In this document: one piece after another, positions 8,174 through 15,649 of the stretch | Layout of the letters: each line of letters begins with the position of its first letter | Position numbering within the stretch: position 1 is the first letter of the stretch | Origin: Paraburkholderia tropica | GTDB lineage: Bacteria > Pseudomonadota > Gammaproteobacteria > Burkholderiales > Burkholderiaceae | Length of the DNA stretch: 64,000 bases | Reading direction: 5' to 3' | Assembly: GCF_914484835.1 (NCBI RefSeq) | Contig: NZ_CAJZAR010000065.1 | Span: 21,103-85,102 of the forward strand | Notes under the pieces: generated by a model | What the model was told of the DNA's origin: nothing | Database searches by the model: none | What the model saw: only the letters and a program-made list of their open reading frames with translations | Position numbers and translations under genes: made by a program

Positions 8174-9805
8174 TTACTCATGCGTCGCGCCGGTGAACCA
8201 CTCGCGGCCCTTGAGAATGCCGCTCCAGTAAAAGCGCGGCAGCACGCTGGCCTTGAGGAACCACATCAGGCGGCGCGGACGCGTGGGATCGAGCGGGAAG
8301 GTCGGCAGCAGCTTGCCGCCGTAACCGAACTCCGCGAGCACGACCTTGCCCTTTTCGACCGTCAGCGGACACGAGCCGTAGCCGTCGTAGCGATAGCGCA
8401 GCGGCTGGCTCGCACGCGCGGCCAGCAGGTTTTCGGCGACGATCACGGCCTGCTTGCGCGCCGCCGCGCCGGTCTTCGCGTTCGGCGCCGAGCAGACGTC
8501 GCCGAGCGAGAACACGTTGGGCCAGCGCGGATGCTGCAAGGTCGCGTGGTCGACTTCGCACCAGCCCGCGGCGTCGGCGAGTTCGCTGTCGCGGATGAAG
8601 TCGGGCGGCACCTGCGGCGGCACCACATGGATCATGTCGAAGCGCTTTTCCACGCGCGTGACGTTGCCGTCGGCGTCCTTCACTTCGAAGGTGGCCTTGC
8701 GCGCCGGGCCGTCGATCGCGACCAGATTCGAGTTGAATTCGAGCCTGGCGTCGTAGCGCTTCACGTATTCCATCAGCGGCGGCACGAAGGTCGCCACGCC
8801 GAACAGCGCCGCGCCCGCGAGATCGAATTCGACCTTGATCTTCGACAGCAGGCCGCGCTTGAGCCAGTGATCGCAGGCCAGATACATCGCCTTTTGCGGC
8901 GCGCCCGCGCACTTGATCGGCATGCCCGGCTGCGTGAACAGCGCGGTGCCGCCCTGCATGCGCTGCACGAGTTCCCACGTGTACGGCGCGAGGTCGTAGC
9001 GATAGTTCGAGGTGACGTTGTTCTTGCCGAGCGTTTCCTGCAGACCGGCGATGCGCTCCCACGCGAGCCGCAGACCCGGCGCGACGATCAGCTGGCGGTA
9101 CGCCACGGATTCGCCGTTGGCGAGGCGCACGAGATTCGCGTGCGGCTCGACGCGTTCGGCGGCGGCGCGAATCCACGTCACGCCGCGCGGCATCACGCTC
9201 GCCATCGGGCGGCGCGTTTTCTTCACGTCGTAGGCGCCGCCGCCGACGAGCGTCCACGCGGGCTGATAGTCGTGGTGATCGTTCGGCTCGACGATGGCGA
9301 TCTTCAGACCGGGCTGGCGGCGCAGCAGGCTCGACGTCACGGTGATGCCCGCGAGGCCGCCGCCGATCACGACGACGTCCCAGGCCCGGTCGCCGCCGTT
9401 CGTGGTCCAGTCGCAGGCGGGCGTGGCCGTGACGGCGGGCGCGACGGGTTCGGCGACCGGCTGCGCGGCGGCGCTGGCCTGCGCGAACTGCCACAGGTTG
9501 GTCGCGCGGTTGCCGGTGCGGCAGTAGGCGAGCACGGGCGCGGGCAGGTCGGCGAGCAGTTGCGCGAATTGCGCGACTTCAGCGGGGCCGATCTTGCCGG
9601 GCGTGACGGGCAGATACGCGAATTGCAGACCGAGCTGCTGCGCGGCTTCGCGGATCTCGGCCGACGCGGGCTGCGTCGGGCCGCCTTCGCCGTCGGGCCG
9701 GTTGCAGATGACCGAGCGAAAGCCCGCCGCGGCGATCTCGGCGAGGTCGGCGGGCGAGATCTGATCGGCGCTCGCGAAGCGCGCGTCGTGTTGCACGATT
9801 TGCAT
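8174..9805 (-). CDS. fusion of DUF442/DSP-like phosphatase-sulfurtransferase domain with sulfide:quinone oxidoreductase-like flavoprotein
   Basis: This 543-residue protein has two parts. Residues 1-110 form a DUF442 (beta-lactamase-hydrolase-like phosphatase) domain with the active loop YCRTGNRA, Cys95 being the likely nucleophile. After an Ala/Pro linker, residues 138-543 are an FAD-dependent oxidoreductase with the dinucleotide motif VVIGGGLAG and two SQR-type cysteines, Cys299 in KCAGAPQKA and Cys438 in GDVCSAP. SQR oxidises sulfide to protein-bound persulfide and passes electrons to quinone at the inner membrane. The ATG at 9805 was chosen because CAGGAG precedes it and the domain begins there. 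It lies in an apparent operon with YeeE/YedE and TSUP genes. Confidence 0.9.
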   Translation of the reverse strand: MQIVQHDARFASADQISPADLAEIAAAGFRSVICNRPDGEGGPTQPASAEIREAAQQLGLQFAYLPVTPGKIGPAEVAQFAQLLADLPAPVLAYCRTGNRATNLWQFAQASAAAQPVAEPVAPAVTATPACDWTTNGGDRAWDVVVIGGGLAGITVTSSLLRRQPGLKIAIVEPNDHHDYQPAWTLVGGGAYDVKKTRRPMASVMPRGVTWIRAAAERVEPHANLVRLANGESVAYRQLIVAPGLRLAWERIAGLQETLGKNNVTSNYRYDLAPYTWELVQRMQGGTALFTQPGMPIKCAGAPQKAMYLACDHWLKRGLLSKIKVEFDLAGAALFGVATFVPPLMEYVKRYDARLEFNSNLVAIDGPARKATFEVKDADGNVTRVEKRFDMIHVVPPQVPPDFIRDSELADAAGWCEVDHATLQHPRWPNVFSLGDVCSAPNAKTGAAARKQAVIVAENLLAARASQPLRYRYDGYGSCPLTVEKGKVVLAEFGYGGKLLPTFPLDPTRPRRLMWFLKASVLPRFYWSGILKGREWFTGATHE

Positions 9806-9834
9806 GGACTCGAAAACTCCTGACTTGGGGCAGA

Positions 9835-10284
9835 TTAAGAACGGCGGGCGCGCCGCTCGAGCACGGCGAAGATCGCCATGCCCGCGAGCATCGCGGCCAC
9901 GAAAAGCCATGCGCGCGGCTGACCGCTCGCGGCGCTCACGAGCGCGGGGCCGGGGCAGAAGCCCGCGAGGCCCCAGCCCGCGCCGAACAGCAGCGCGCCG
10001 AGGGCGAGGCGCAGGTCGATGCGCGAGGCGGTGGGCAGTTGCATGGGCGCGCCGAGCAGGCTCGCGGTGCGCGTGCGCGCGAAACGAAAAGCGGGCGCGG
10101 CGATGAGGATCGCGCCCGCCATCACGAAGGCCAGCGACGGGTCCCAGCGGCCCGCGAGGTCGAGGAAGGCTAGCACCTTGGCCGGGTTCGCCATACCCGA
10201 GAGGATCAAGCCGAGGCCGAACAGCAGGCCGCAGGCGAAGGCGGAAAACGTGCGGATGGTGCGGATGTTGTGGAAATGGCCCAT
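9835..10284 (-). CDS. YeeE/YedE-type membrane protein, second half
   Basis: This membrane protein of 149 residues has about four hydrophobic segments. Its signature GLLFGLGLILSGMANPAKVLAF and the later GWGLAGFCPGPALVSA place it in the DUF6691 branch of the YeeE/YedE sulfur-transport family. The conserved cysteine in GFCPGPA is expected to line the path for thiosulfate or sulfane sulfur in this family. It is 4 bases downstream of its partner at 10289-10795, so the two probably form one transporter from two half-size chains. Such pairs often accompany BigR-type regulators and persulfide enzymes. Confidence 0.9.
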   Translation of the reverse strand: MGHFHNIRTIRTFSAFACGLLFGLGLILSGMANPAKVLAFLDLAGRWDPSLAFVMAGAILIAAPAFRFARTRTASLLGAPMQLPTASRIDLRLALGALLFGAGWGLAGFCPGPALVSAASGQPRAWLFVAAMLAGMAIFAVLERRARRS

Positions 10285-10288
10285 GTTT

Positions 10289-10795
10289 TCAGGCTCCCGC
10301 GAGGTGGCGCGCCACGTACACCGTGACGAAACCGGCGGCCATGAACAGCCCGGTTGCGGCGAAAGAGCGCAGCGAGCCGCGCGCGATGCCGCAGACGCCG
10401 TGGCCGCTCGTGCAACCCGACGCGTAACGCGTGCCGACGCCCACGAGCAGCCCCGCGACGATCAGCGTGAGCGGCGACGCGGTGATGACCGCGGCGATGG
10501 CTGAGGCGGGCGGGGCGGCGGTGCCCGGCGTGGCGTTCGGCGTCGCGTTCGAACTCGCGTTCGACATCAACCGCGCAAGCCACCAAAGCCACGGCGCGGC
10601 ACACAACCCCGCGACGAACGCGAGCCGCCACGCGCGCTCGCCGGACGCATCGCGCCCGCGCAGCAAGCCGCCGACGATGCCGCTGATGCCCGCCACGCGC
10701 CCGTTGCCGAGCACGAGCCACGCGGTGGCCGCACCGATCATGAGACCGCCCGCGAGCGACGCGAACGGCGTGAAATGGGCGAGATCGACGTTCAT
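10289..10795 (-). CDS. YeeE/YedE-type membrane protein, first half
   Basis: This membrane protein of 168 residues carries the first YeeE/YedE motif GGLMIGAATAWLVLGNGRVAG and, near the C-terminus, YASGCTSGHGVCGIARGS with two conserved cysteines used for sulfur relay in the family. A variable Asn/Ala/Pro-rich loop sits at about 77-100. It starts 13 bases after the regulator gene and ends 4 bases before the second half, so regulator, transporter pair, SQR fusion and TSUP probably form one minus-strand operon. Likely role: uptake of thiosulfate or sulfane sulfur, or its transfer across the inner membrane. Confidence 0.9.
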   Translation of the reverse strand: MNVDLAHFTPFASLAGGLMIGAATAWLVLGNGRVAGISGIVGGLLRGRDASGERAWRLAFVAGLCAAPWLWWLARLMSNASSNATPNATPGTAAPPASAIAAVITASPLTLIVAGLLVGVGTRYASGCTSGHGVCGIARGSLRSFAATGLFMAAGFVTVYVARHLAGA

Positions 10796-10808
10796 GGGCG
10801 TCGCCGGT

Positions 10809-11144
10809 TCAAGCGGGGCGCGCCTTGAGGCGGCCGCAGTAGAGGCTCGACAGCGTCTGCATCACCTGGATGACTTCGTGGCTGGCAAGCCGGTAATAGA
10901 TGTACTTGCCCTCGCGGCGCGTCTCGACCAGACCTTCCTCGCGCAGCACGCCCAGATGCTGCGACAGACTCGGCTGATGCACGCCGACCAGCGCTTCGAG
11001 CTCGCCCACGTTGCGCTCGCCCTCGGTGAGCTGGCAGAGCAGCAGCAGACGGTCTTCGTGCGCGAGCGCCTTGAGCAGCGCGCAGCATTTTTCGGCGGAT
11101 TCGCGCAGGGCGCCGAGCGCTTCGGGAGTGATCGGTGAGTTCAT
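10809..11144 (-). CDS. ArsR/SmtB-fold persulfide-responsive repressor (BigR/SqrR/YgaV-like)
   Basis: This winged-helix regulator of 111 residues has the recognition segment VGVHQPSLSQHLGVLREEGLV. The metal-binding ELCVCDL box of classical ArsR is absent. Instead there are cysteines at positions 37 (LLLLCQL) and 103 (SLYCGRL), 66 residues apart, the same spacing as the redox pair of BigR and SqrR. In those proteins sulfane sulfur links the two cysteines and releases DNA. The gene opens the sulfide operon and is divergent from the hydrolase gene at 11493. A bidirectional promoter with an AT-rich dyad lies between them, so autoregulation and control of both arms are likely. Confidence 0.92.
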   Translation of the reverse strand: MNSPITPEALGALRESAEKCCALLKALAHEDRLLLLCQLTEGERNVGELEALVGVHQPSLSQHLGVLREEGLVETRREGKYIYYRLASHEVIQVMQTLSSLYCGRLKARPA

Positions 11145-11233
11145 GGTCGTGCGGCGAATGGGCGCCGTGGAGCGCCGGGTGAAGGTTCTGTCAGCGCGGG
11201 GAGTTCCGCGGTAGCGTCAAACACCCGCTGACA

Positions 11234-11269
11234 GTTTGTTGACAAACATTATATCGATTCATAATATGT
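11234..11269. promoter_or_regulatory. probable operator of the BigR/SqrR-like repressor
   Basis: Two dyads lie inside the shared promoter: a perfect GTTTGT-TG-ACAAAC at 11234-11247 and an AT-rich imperfect dyad ACATTATAT-N6-ATAATATGT at 11246-11269. Either would block both promoters when occupied. BigR-type operators are AT-rich dyads overlapping promoters; which of these two is bound is inferred. Confidence 0.6.
11239..11267 (+). promoter_or_regulatory. sigma70 promoter for the persulfide-dioxygenase-like gene
   Basis: TTGACA at 11239-11244 is separated by exactly 17 bases from TAATAT at 11262-11267 on the plus strand. It would start a transcript with a leader of about 220 bases before the ATG at 11493. 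It overlaps the opposing promoter base for base. Confidence 0.85.
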
Positions 11270-11276
11270 GTTTCAA
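11248..11276 (-). promoter_or_regulatory. sigma70 promoter for the regulator and sulfide operon
   Basis: On the minus strand TTGAAA (complement of 11271-11276) and TATAAT (complement of 11248-11253) are spaced by 17 bases. The promoter is interleaved with the plus-strand one, so both polymerases compete for the same stretch. Confidence 0.8.
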
Positions 11277-11492
11277 TAAAGCATCGTGCTGATCGCCGCT
11301 GAACGTCGCAGATCGCCACTCACCGTCGCCGATCACGCCTCGCCGCGTTCGCGCGATGCCCGACTGCGCCGCGCTGTGCGCCGCCGCGCAGTCAAACGCG
11401 AATTTTTGCCGCACTTTTCGAAAAGTCATGCCACGCAGCGCGTCCCCGGTGCGTTTGCGCGTCGCTGTCCGAAGTTGTTGTCTGGAGCCCCC

Positions 11493-12398
11493 ATGTCCGA
11501 GTCCCCCCTCCGTTCCGCCGAAGTCGCGGACCCCGCCCGCGCGGCGCTCGTCGAGCCGTTCTTCGATCCCGCCACGTCCACGGTCACCTACGTCGTGCAT
11601 ACGGGGCGCGGCTCGGTGTGCGCGATCGTCGACCCCGTGCTCGACTACGATCCGAAATCGGGGCGCACGTCCACCGCGTCCGCCGACCGCGTGATCGCCT
11701 TCGTGCGCGAGTACGGGCTCACCGTGCAGTGGCTGCTCGAAACCCACGCGCACGCCGACCATCTCTCGGCCGCGCCGTATCTGAAGCAGCAGCTCGGCGG
11801 CAAGATCGCCATCGGCGAACACATCCGCACGGTGCAGGGCGTGTTCCGCGCGGTCTTCAATCTCGGCGACACCGTGGCCGCCGACGGCAGCGAGTTCGAT
11901 CATCTGTTCAAGGACGACGAGACCTTCCACGTCGGTCCGCTCATGGCGCGCGCGCTGCACGTGCCCGGCCACACGCCCGCCGATCTCGCCTACCGGATCG
12001 GCGACGCGGTGTTTGTCGGCGACACGATGTTCATGCCCGACGTCGGTTCGGCGCGCTGCGACTTCCCGGGCGGCGACGCACACACGCTCTATCGCTCGGT
12101 GCGCCGTCTGCTCGACCTGCCCGGCGAAACGCGCCTGTTCATGTGCCACGACTATCCGCCCGAGTCGCGCGGCCCGAGCTTCGAAACCACGGTCAACGCG
12201 CAGCGCCGCGGCAACATCCATCTGAACGACAGCGTGACCGAGGACGCCTTCGTGCAGATGCGCACCGAGCGCGACCGCACGCTGTCGATGCCGAATCTGA
12301 TCCTGCCGTCGATCCAGGTGAATATCCGCGCGGGCCGCATGCCCGAGCCCGAAGCGAACGGCGTGCGCTATCTGAAGATTCCGTTGAACGCGCTTTGA
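11493..12398 (+). CDS. metallo-beta-lactamase-fold persulfide dioxygenase-like hydrolase (Blh/ETHE1 type)
   Basis: This 301-residue protein has the metal motif ETHAHADHL near residue 88, then VPGHTPADLAY, GDTMF and MCHDYPPESRG, which supply the histidines and aspartates of the MBL active site. ETHE1/Blh members use one non-haem iron to oxidise glutathione persulfide to sulfite. Classical Blh carries an N-terminal DUF442 domain; here that domain is absent and sits on the SQR protein instead. The ATG at 11493 follows TCTGGAGCC; the frame is open upstream but that part lacks family features. It is divergent from the regulator and followed by a hairpin terminator. Iron and persulfide use are inferred from family and context. 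Confidence 0.9.
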   Translation: MSESPLRSAEVADPARAALVEPFFDPATSTVTYVVHTGRGSVCAIVDPVLDYDPKSGRTSTASADRVIAFVREYGLTVQWLLETHAHADHLSAAPYLKQQLGGKIAIGEHIRTVQGVFRAVFNLGDTVAADGSEFDHLFKDDETFHVGPLMARALHVPGHTPADLAYRIGDAVFVGDTMFMPDVGSARCDFPGGDAHTLYRSVRRLLDLPGETRLFMCHDYPPESRGPSFETTVNAQRRGNIHLNDSVTEDAFVQMRTERDRTLSMPNLILPSIQVNIRAGRMPEPEANGVRYLKIPLNAL

Positions 12399-12417
12399 TT
12401 GGCGCTGATCGATCGTG

Positions 12418-12450
12418 AAAAATCGGCCCGCTTTCACGCGGGCCGATTTT
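12418..12450 (+). terminator. hairpin terminator after the MBL-fold gene
   Basis: AAAATCGGCCCGC and GCGGGCCGATTTT are perfect inverted arms around a 6-base loop, ending in a T run on the plus strand and an equal one on the minus strand. Confidence 0.88.
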
Positions 12451-12581
12451 CATTGCGCATCCGATTCGTCGATGTCCCGCGCGCCGCGCCTTGTCCGAAA
12501 TTCGAAAGCATCTGTCCACACCACGGCATCCCGGCAATCTAGACTCCTTCTCACGCTAGAACGCACTCACGGAGTCACGCC

Positions 12582-13550
12582 ATGAAAGCCATCCAGTTCT
12601 CGACCTTCGGCACGCCCGACGTCCTCGAATTCGTCGATCTGCCGACGCCGCAGCCCGCCGCCGGCCAGGCGCTCGTGCAGGTGAAAAGCGCCTCGGTCAA
12701 TCCGAGCGACGTGAAGAACGTCTCGGGCCATTTCGATCACACCGTGCCGCCGCGCGTGCCGGGCCGCGACTTCAGCGGCGTGGTGGTCGCCGGTCCCGAC
12801 GAATGGATCGGCGCCGAAGTCTGGGGCACGGGCGGCGACATCGGCTTCACGCGCGATGGCACGCACGCCGAGTTCATCGAGATTCCGGTGGCCGCGCTCG
12901 CGAAAAAACCCGCTTCGCTCACGCATGCGCAGGCCGCCTCGATCGGCGTGAATTTCGTGGTGGGCTGGCTCGGCACGGTGGATTACGCGCAGCTGGCGGC
13001 GGGCGAGACGATTGCCGTGATCGGCGTGTCGGGCGGCGTCGGCGGCGCGGTCACGCAGATCGCCAAGGCGCGCGGCGCGCGCGTGATCGGCATCGGGCGC
13101 GAGGCGCCGGACGTGGATTCGCCGGCGGCGCGTCTGATCGACGCCTTCGTGCCGATGGACGCCGACACCGCCCAACGCGTGCGCGAACTCACGGGCGGCG
13201 CGGGCGCGGACGTGGTCTACGACGCCGTGGGCGGCGTGGCCTTCGAACTGGCGCTGTCGCTCGTCAAGCGGCGCGGCCGCGTGGTGGAGATCAGCGCGAC
13301 GGGCAAGCGCCGCGTGGAGTTCGACCTGATCGACTTCTATCACAACGAAACGCAGCTTTTGGGCGCCGACAGCGCCAAGCTCGGCGTCGCCGACGCCGCG
13401 CCGATCATGCGCGCGCTGGCCGAAGCCTTCGACGCGGGCCGTTTCGCCGCGCCCGTGGTGGCCGCGCACTATCCGCTCGCACGCGCGAAGGACGCCTATG
13501 CGGCGGTGGCCGCGGGCACGCGCGGGCGCGTCGTGATCGACATGGCCTGA
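12582..13550 (+). CDS. MDR-superfamily zinc-independent alcohol dehydrogenase / quinone oxidoreductase
   Basis: This 322-residue protein follows the medium-chain dehydrogenase fold: GroES-like N-terminal part (FGTPDVLEFVDLPTP, then PRVPGRDFSGVV) and a Rossmann part with GVSGGVGGAVTQIAKARGARV near residue 150. The cysteine and histidine zinc ligands of alcohol dehydrogenases are missing, which places it with NADPH-dependent quinone or enone reductases. The ATG at 12582 follows CACGGAGTCACGC. It is separated from the upstream gene by a terminator and followed after 31 bases by the small XapX gene, which may be cotranscribed. The substrate is unknown. Confidence 0.88.
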   Translation: MKAIQFSTFGTPDVLEFVDLPTPQPAAGQALVQVKSASVNPSDVKNVSGHFDHTVPPRVPGRDFSGVVVAGPDEWIGAEVWGTGGDIGFTRDGTHAEFIEIPVAALAKKPASLTHAQAASIGVNFVVGWLGTVDYAQLAAGETIAVIGVSGGVGGAVTQIAKARGARVIGIGREAPDVDSPAARLIDAFVPMDADTAQRVRELTGGAGADVVYDAVGGVAFELALSLVKRRGRVVEISATGKRRVEFDLIDFYHNETQLLGADSAKLGVADAAPIMRALAEAFDAGRFAAPVVAAHYPLARAKDAYAAVAAGTRGRVVIDMA

Positions 13551-13581
13551 TGGACCGGACGCAAAAGCGGGGAGCGCAACG

Positions 13582-13758
13582 ATGAAGGCTTATCTGGTTT
13601 CGCTCGCGGTGGGCGCGCTCGCGGGCCTGCTCTACAGCGTGCTCGACGTGAAGTCGCCGGCGCCGCCCACGATCGCGCTCGTCGGCCTGCTGGGGATGCT
13701 GGCCGGCGAGCACGCGATCGGCTTCGTGCGCAGCTGTCTCGCGCACCTCGCGGGTTAG
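13582..13758 (+). CDS. XapX-domain (DUF1427) small membrane protein
   Basis: A 58-residue gene easily missed because of its size. It begins MKAYLVSLAVGALAGLLYSV and continues with a Pro-rich turn (VKSPAPPTIALVGLLGMLAGE) and a second hydrophobic segment, matching the XapX domain of two short transmembrane helices. GCGGGGAGCGCAACG precedes the ATG and provides a ribosome binding site. It lies 31 bases after the MDR oxidoreductase in the same direction. XapX proteins are linked to xanthosine phosphorylase loci in other bacteria, but their function is not established. Confidence 0.85.
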   Translation: MKAYLVSLAVGALAGLLYSVLDVKSPAPPTIALVGLLGMLAGEHAIGFVRSCLAHLAG

Positions 13759-13823
13759 GCGGGGACAGGCGGGGACTGTTGCTGACCCTGCGCGGATCTT
13801 GCGCGAAGTATTACGCGGGTGGG

Positions 13824-14279
13824 TTAGGTTTCGGCGCGCACGAGCCGCTCGGGCAGATGCGTGCGCAGCGTGCGCGGATCGAGCAGGGCGAGATCCTTGT
13901 CGAGTTCGAGCGTGACGAGATTGCGCGTCTGCGCATCGAGCGCCTTGCGCAGCGCGCCCAGAAACGCGGGCGGCGCGATCAGCGCGAGCGTGCCGTAACG
14001 CGCGTCGTTGCGTGCCTTCGCGAGCGTGGTCGCGACCTGCGCCGCGAACAGCGTGGTCTCGCGCTCGTGATGCTGCGTGTCGGGGTCGCTCGACTGGCGG
14101 CCGGAACCGCCCGAGCGCTCGGTGCGGCCCGAGCGGTCCGTGACGAGGCTCTGCTCCGGCACGCGGCTTTCGGGATGCAGCAGCGTTTCGACTTCCTCGA
14201 TGGCGCCGAGCGGATTTTCCGTCGCGAAAATGCGTGCGGTGACGCGGTTGGCGACGACGACCCAGATCGTTTTCGACAT
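13824..14279 (-). CDS. host attachment / baeRF-type protein
   Basis: This protein of 151 residues begins SKTIWVVVANRVTARIF and contains ARYGTLALIAPPAFLGALR, the signature of the host-attachment family (an eRF1-like fold). A hydrophilic Ser/Arg/Gln-rich stretch (about 45-75) interrupts it. The family was named for an Agrobacterium protein needed for attachment to plant cells; related domains are ribosome-associated. The ATG at 14279 is preceded by GGCCGGGAGGAAAG, a near-perfect ribosome binding site, which is why the longer frame starting upstream was not used. Convergent with the XapX gene. Role here unknown. Confidence 0.85.
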   Translation of the reverse strand: MSKTIWVVVANRVTARIFATENPLGAIEEVETLLHPESRVPEQSLVTDRSGRTERSGGSGRQSSDPDTQHHERETTLFAAQVATTLAKARNDARYGTLALIAPPAFLGALRKALDAQTRNLVTLELDKDLALLDPRTLRTHLPERLVRAET

Positions 14280-14468
14280 GCTTTCCTCCCGGCCTGAAAC
14301 AGGCGAAGCGCTGCGGCCGATGGGGCAAACGCCCCGGCCGAAGCGATGAGTGGACTCGCGCGGCGCAGCGCGAGCTACAAGGGTAGCGCTTCGTGAAGCG
14401 CAAGGGAGCCACAATGCACGCGGGATATTTTCCGCGTCGGCCATCCTCCCGAAAAACAAGAGGATCAT

Positions 14469-14484
14469 TCCCGCGCTGGCGGGA
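14469..14484. repeat. small inverted repeat upstream of PNPOx-like gene
   Basis: TCCCGC-GCTG-GCGGGA forms a perfect 6-bp stem followed by TTCTCTTT. It sits in the gap between divergent genes and could be an operator or a weak terminator. No protein is known to bind it. Confidence 0.4.
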
Positions 14485-14563
14485 TTCTCTTTCATGCCGG
14501 TAGGACCTATCTTGATGTCTCCAGGGCGCGCTGCCGCGCAGCCACAAGGAACAAGGAGCCAGG

Positions 14564-15184
14564 ATGGCCTCGACCGTTCACCGTTATTCGAGCGACATCG
14601 CTTTCACGCCGACCGTGAAGGCCATGCAGTCGCGTCTCGGGTCGCGCGAAATCTATGCCCGCGTGGAAGCGCAGCGCGGTTTCGGCACCGATCTCACCCC
14701 CGACGTGCAGGCGTTCATCGAGGCGCAGCGCAGTGTGTTCCTCGCCACCGCGAACGCCGAGGGCCAGCCGTATATCCAGCATCGCGGCGGCCCGCCGGGG
14801 TTTCTGCGCGTGCTCGACGCGCGCACGATCGCGTTCGCGGATTTCATCGGCAATCAGCAATACATCACGCTCGGCAATCTGACCGACAACGCGAAGGCGT
14901 ATCTGTTCCTGATCGATTACGCGCACAGGCGGCGCGTCAAGGTCTGGGGCGAGGCGCGCGTCGTCGACGATGACGCGGCGCTGGTCGAGCGGCTCATGCC
15001 GCCCGGCTACAAGGCGCGCGCCGAACGGGCGATCGTGTTCACGGTGACGGCGTGGGACATGAACTGTCCGCAGCATATTCCGCAGCGCTTCGAGGCGGCG
15101 GACGTGAAGGCGGCGCTGGAGGAGCGCGACGCGCGCATCCGCGAGCTGGAGGCCGAGGTGGCGAAGTTGCGCGCGCAGCATTGA
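14564..15184 (+). CDS. pyridoxamine 5'-phosphate oxidase-like FMN-binding protein
   Basis: This 206-residue protein has the split-barrel flavin fold: FIEAQRSVFLATANAEGQPYIQHRGG near residue 50 and ITLGNLTDNAKAYLFLIDYAHRRRVKVWG near 105-133 are the strands and phosphate-contacting residues seen in PNPOx-like proteins. The C-terminal 25 residues form a predicted coiled coil (ALEERDARIRELEAEVAKLR). Such proteins bind FMN or F420 and reduce diverse substrates or act in stress responses; the substrate is unknown. ACAAGGAGCCAGG precedes the ATG. It is a single gene, divergent from the host-attachment gene. Confidence 0.85.
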   Translation: MASTVHRYSSDIAFTPTVKAMQSRLGSREIYARVEAQRGFGTDLTPDVQAFIEAQRSVFLATANAEGQPYIQHRGGPPGFLRVLDARTIAFADFIGNQQYITLGNLTDNAKAYLFLIDYAHRRRVKVWGEARVVDDDAALVERLMPPGYKARAERAIVFTVTAWDMNCPQHIPQRFEAADVKAALEERDARIRELEAEVAKLRAQH

Positions 15185-15251
15185 GCGCGCGGGGCGTTCG
15201 CGTCAGGCGCATGCGAACGGCGGCGATGCCAGTGCGCGCAAAGGCCCGCGC

Positions 15252-15285
15252 AAAAAAGAAACGGCCCCGCGCGAAGGCGGGGCCG
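15252..15285 (-). terminator. terminator of entericidin-like gene
   Basis: Read on the minus strand, CGGCCCCGC and GCGGGGCCG flank a short loop and are followed by TTTCTTTTTT, about 20 bases after the stop codon at 15305. Confidence 0.88.
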
Positions 15286-15304
15286 AGGGCAGGCATCAAT
15301 CGTG

Positions 15305-15439
15305 TTACTTGGCCTTGTCCGCTGAATTGGTGATGGCGTTGCCGCCCTTCGAGATGTCTTCGCCCGCTCCGGCGATGGTGTTGCAGGCGGCGAGGGTGAC
15401 GGCGAACAGCGCAAGGGCAAAGGCAAGGTAACGGCTCAT
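15305..15439 (-). CDS. entericidin A/B-family small lipoprotein
   Basis: This 44-residue lipoprotein starts MSRYLAFALALFAVTLAAC; the lipobox LAAC puts the mature N-terminus at Cys19, followed by NTIAGAGEDISKGGNAITN, the typical entericidin sequence. In enterobacteria the ecnAB pair is an antidote/toxin-like system tied to stationary phase; in Burkholderia single copies are common and their role is unclear. The start is set by CACAAGGAGAGCCGAC immediately before the ATG at 15439; an in-frame upstream extension has no such site. It has its own terminator. Confidence 0.9.
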   Translation of the reverse strand: MSRYLAFALALFAVTLAACNTIAGAGEDISKGGNAITNSADKAK

Positions 15440-15649
15440 GTCGGCTCTCCTTGTGATGGATTCCCTGATCGCGGTGCAGAGCGCGCGGTCCAATCCGGCA
15501 CGCGGCGCGGCGATGGCCGGCACCGGAGGCCATCCGGTAAATTGTACGCGCGCCGCGCCAACCCATGCGCACAGCGTGTGCGTCAGATGCGCGACAGATG
15601 CGCGCTCCGCCGTGCGTCTTTCAGGCGCGCGCTGTCTGTCCCGGCGATA

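Noticed and set aside
10834..11144. Arsenic or metal sensor of the ArsR family
   Set aside because: The ELCVCDL metal box is absent; the cysteine pair and neighbours point to persulfide sensing.
11286..11492. N-terminal extension of the MBL-fold protein
   Set aside because: It is Arg-rich and lacks family features; the ATG at 11493 has a ribosome binding site and the known family start.
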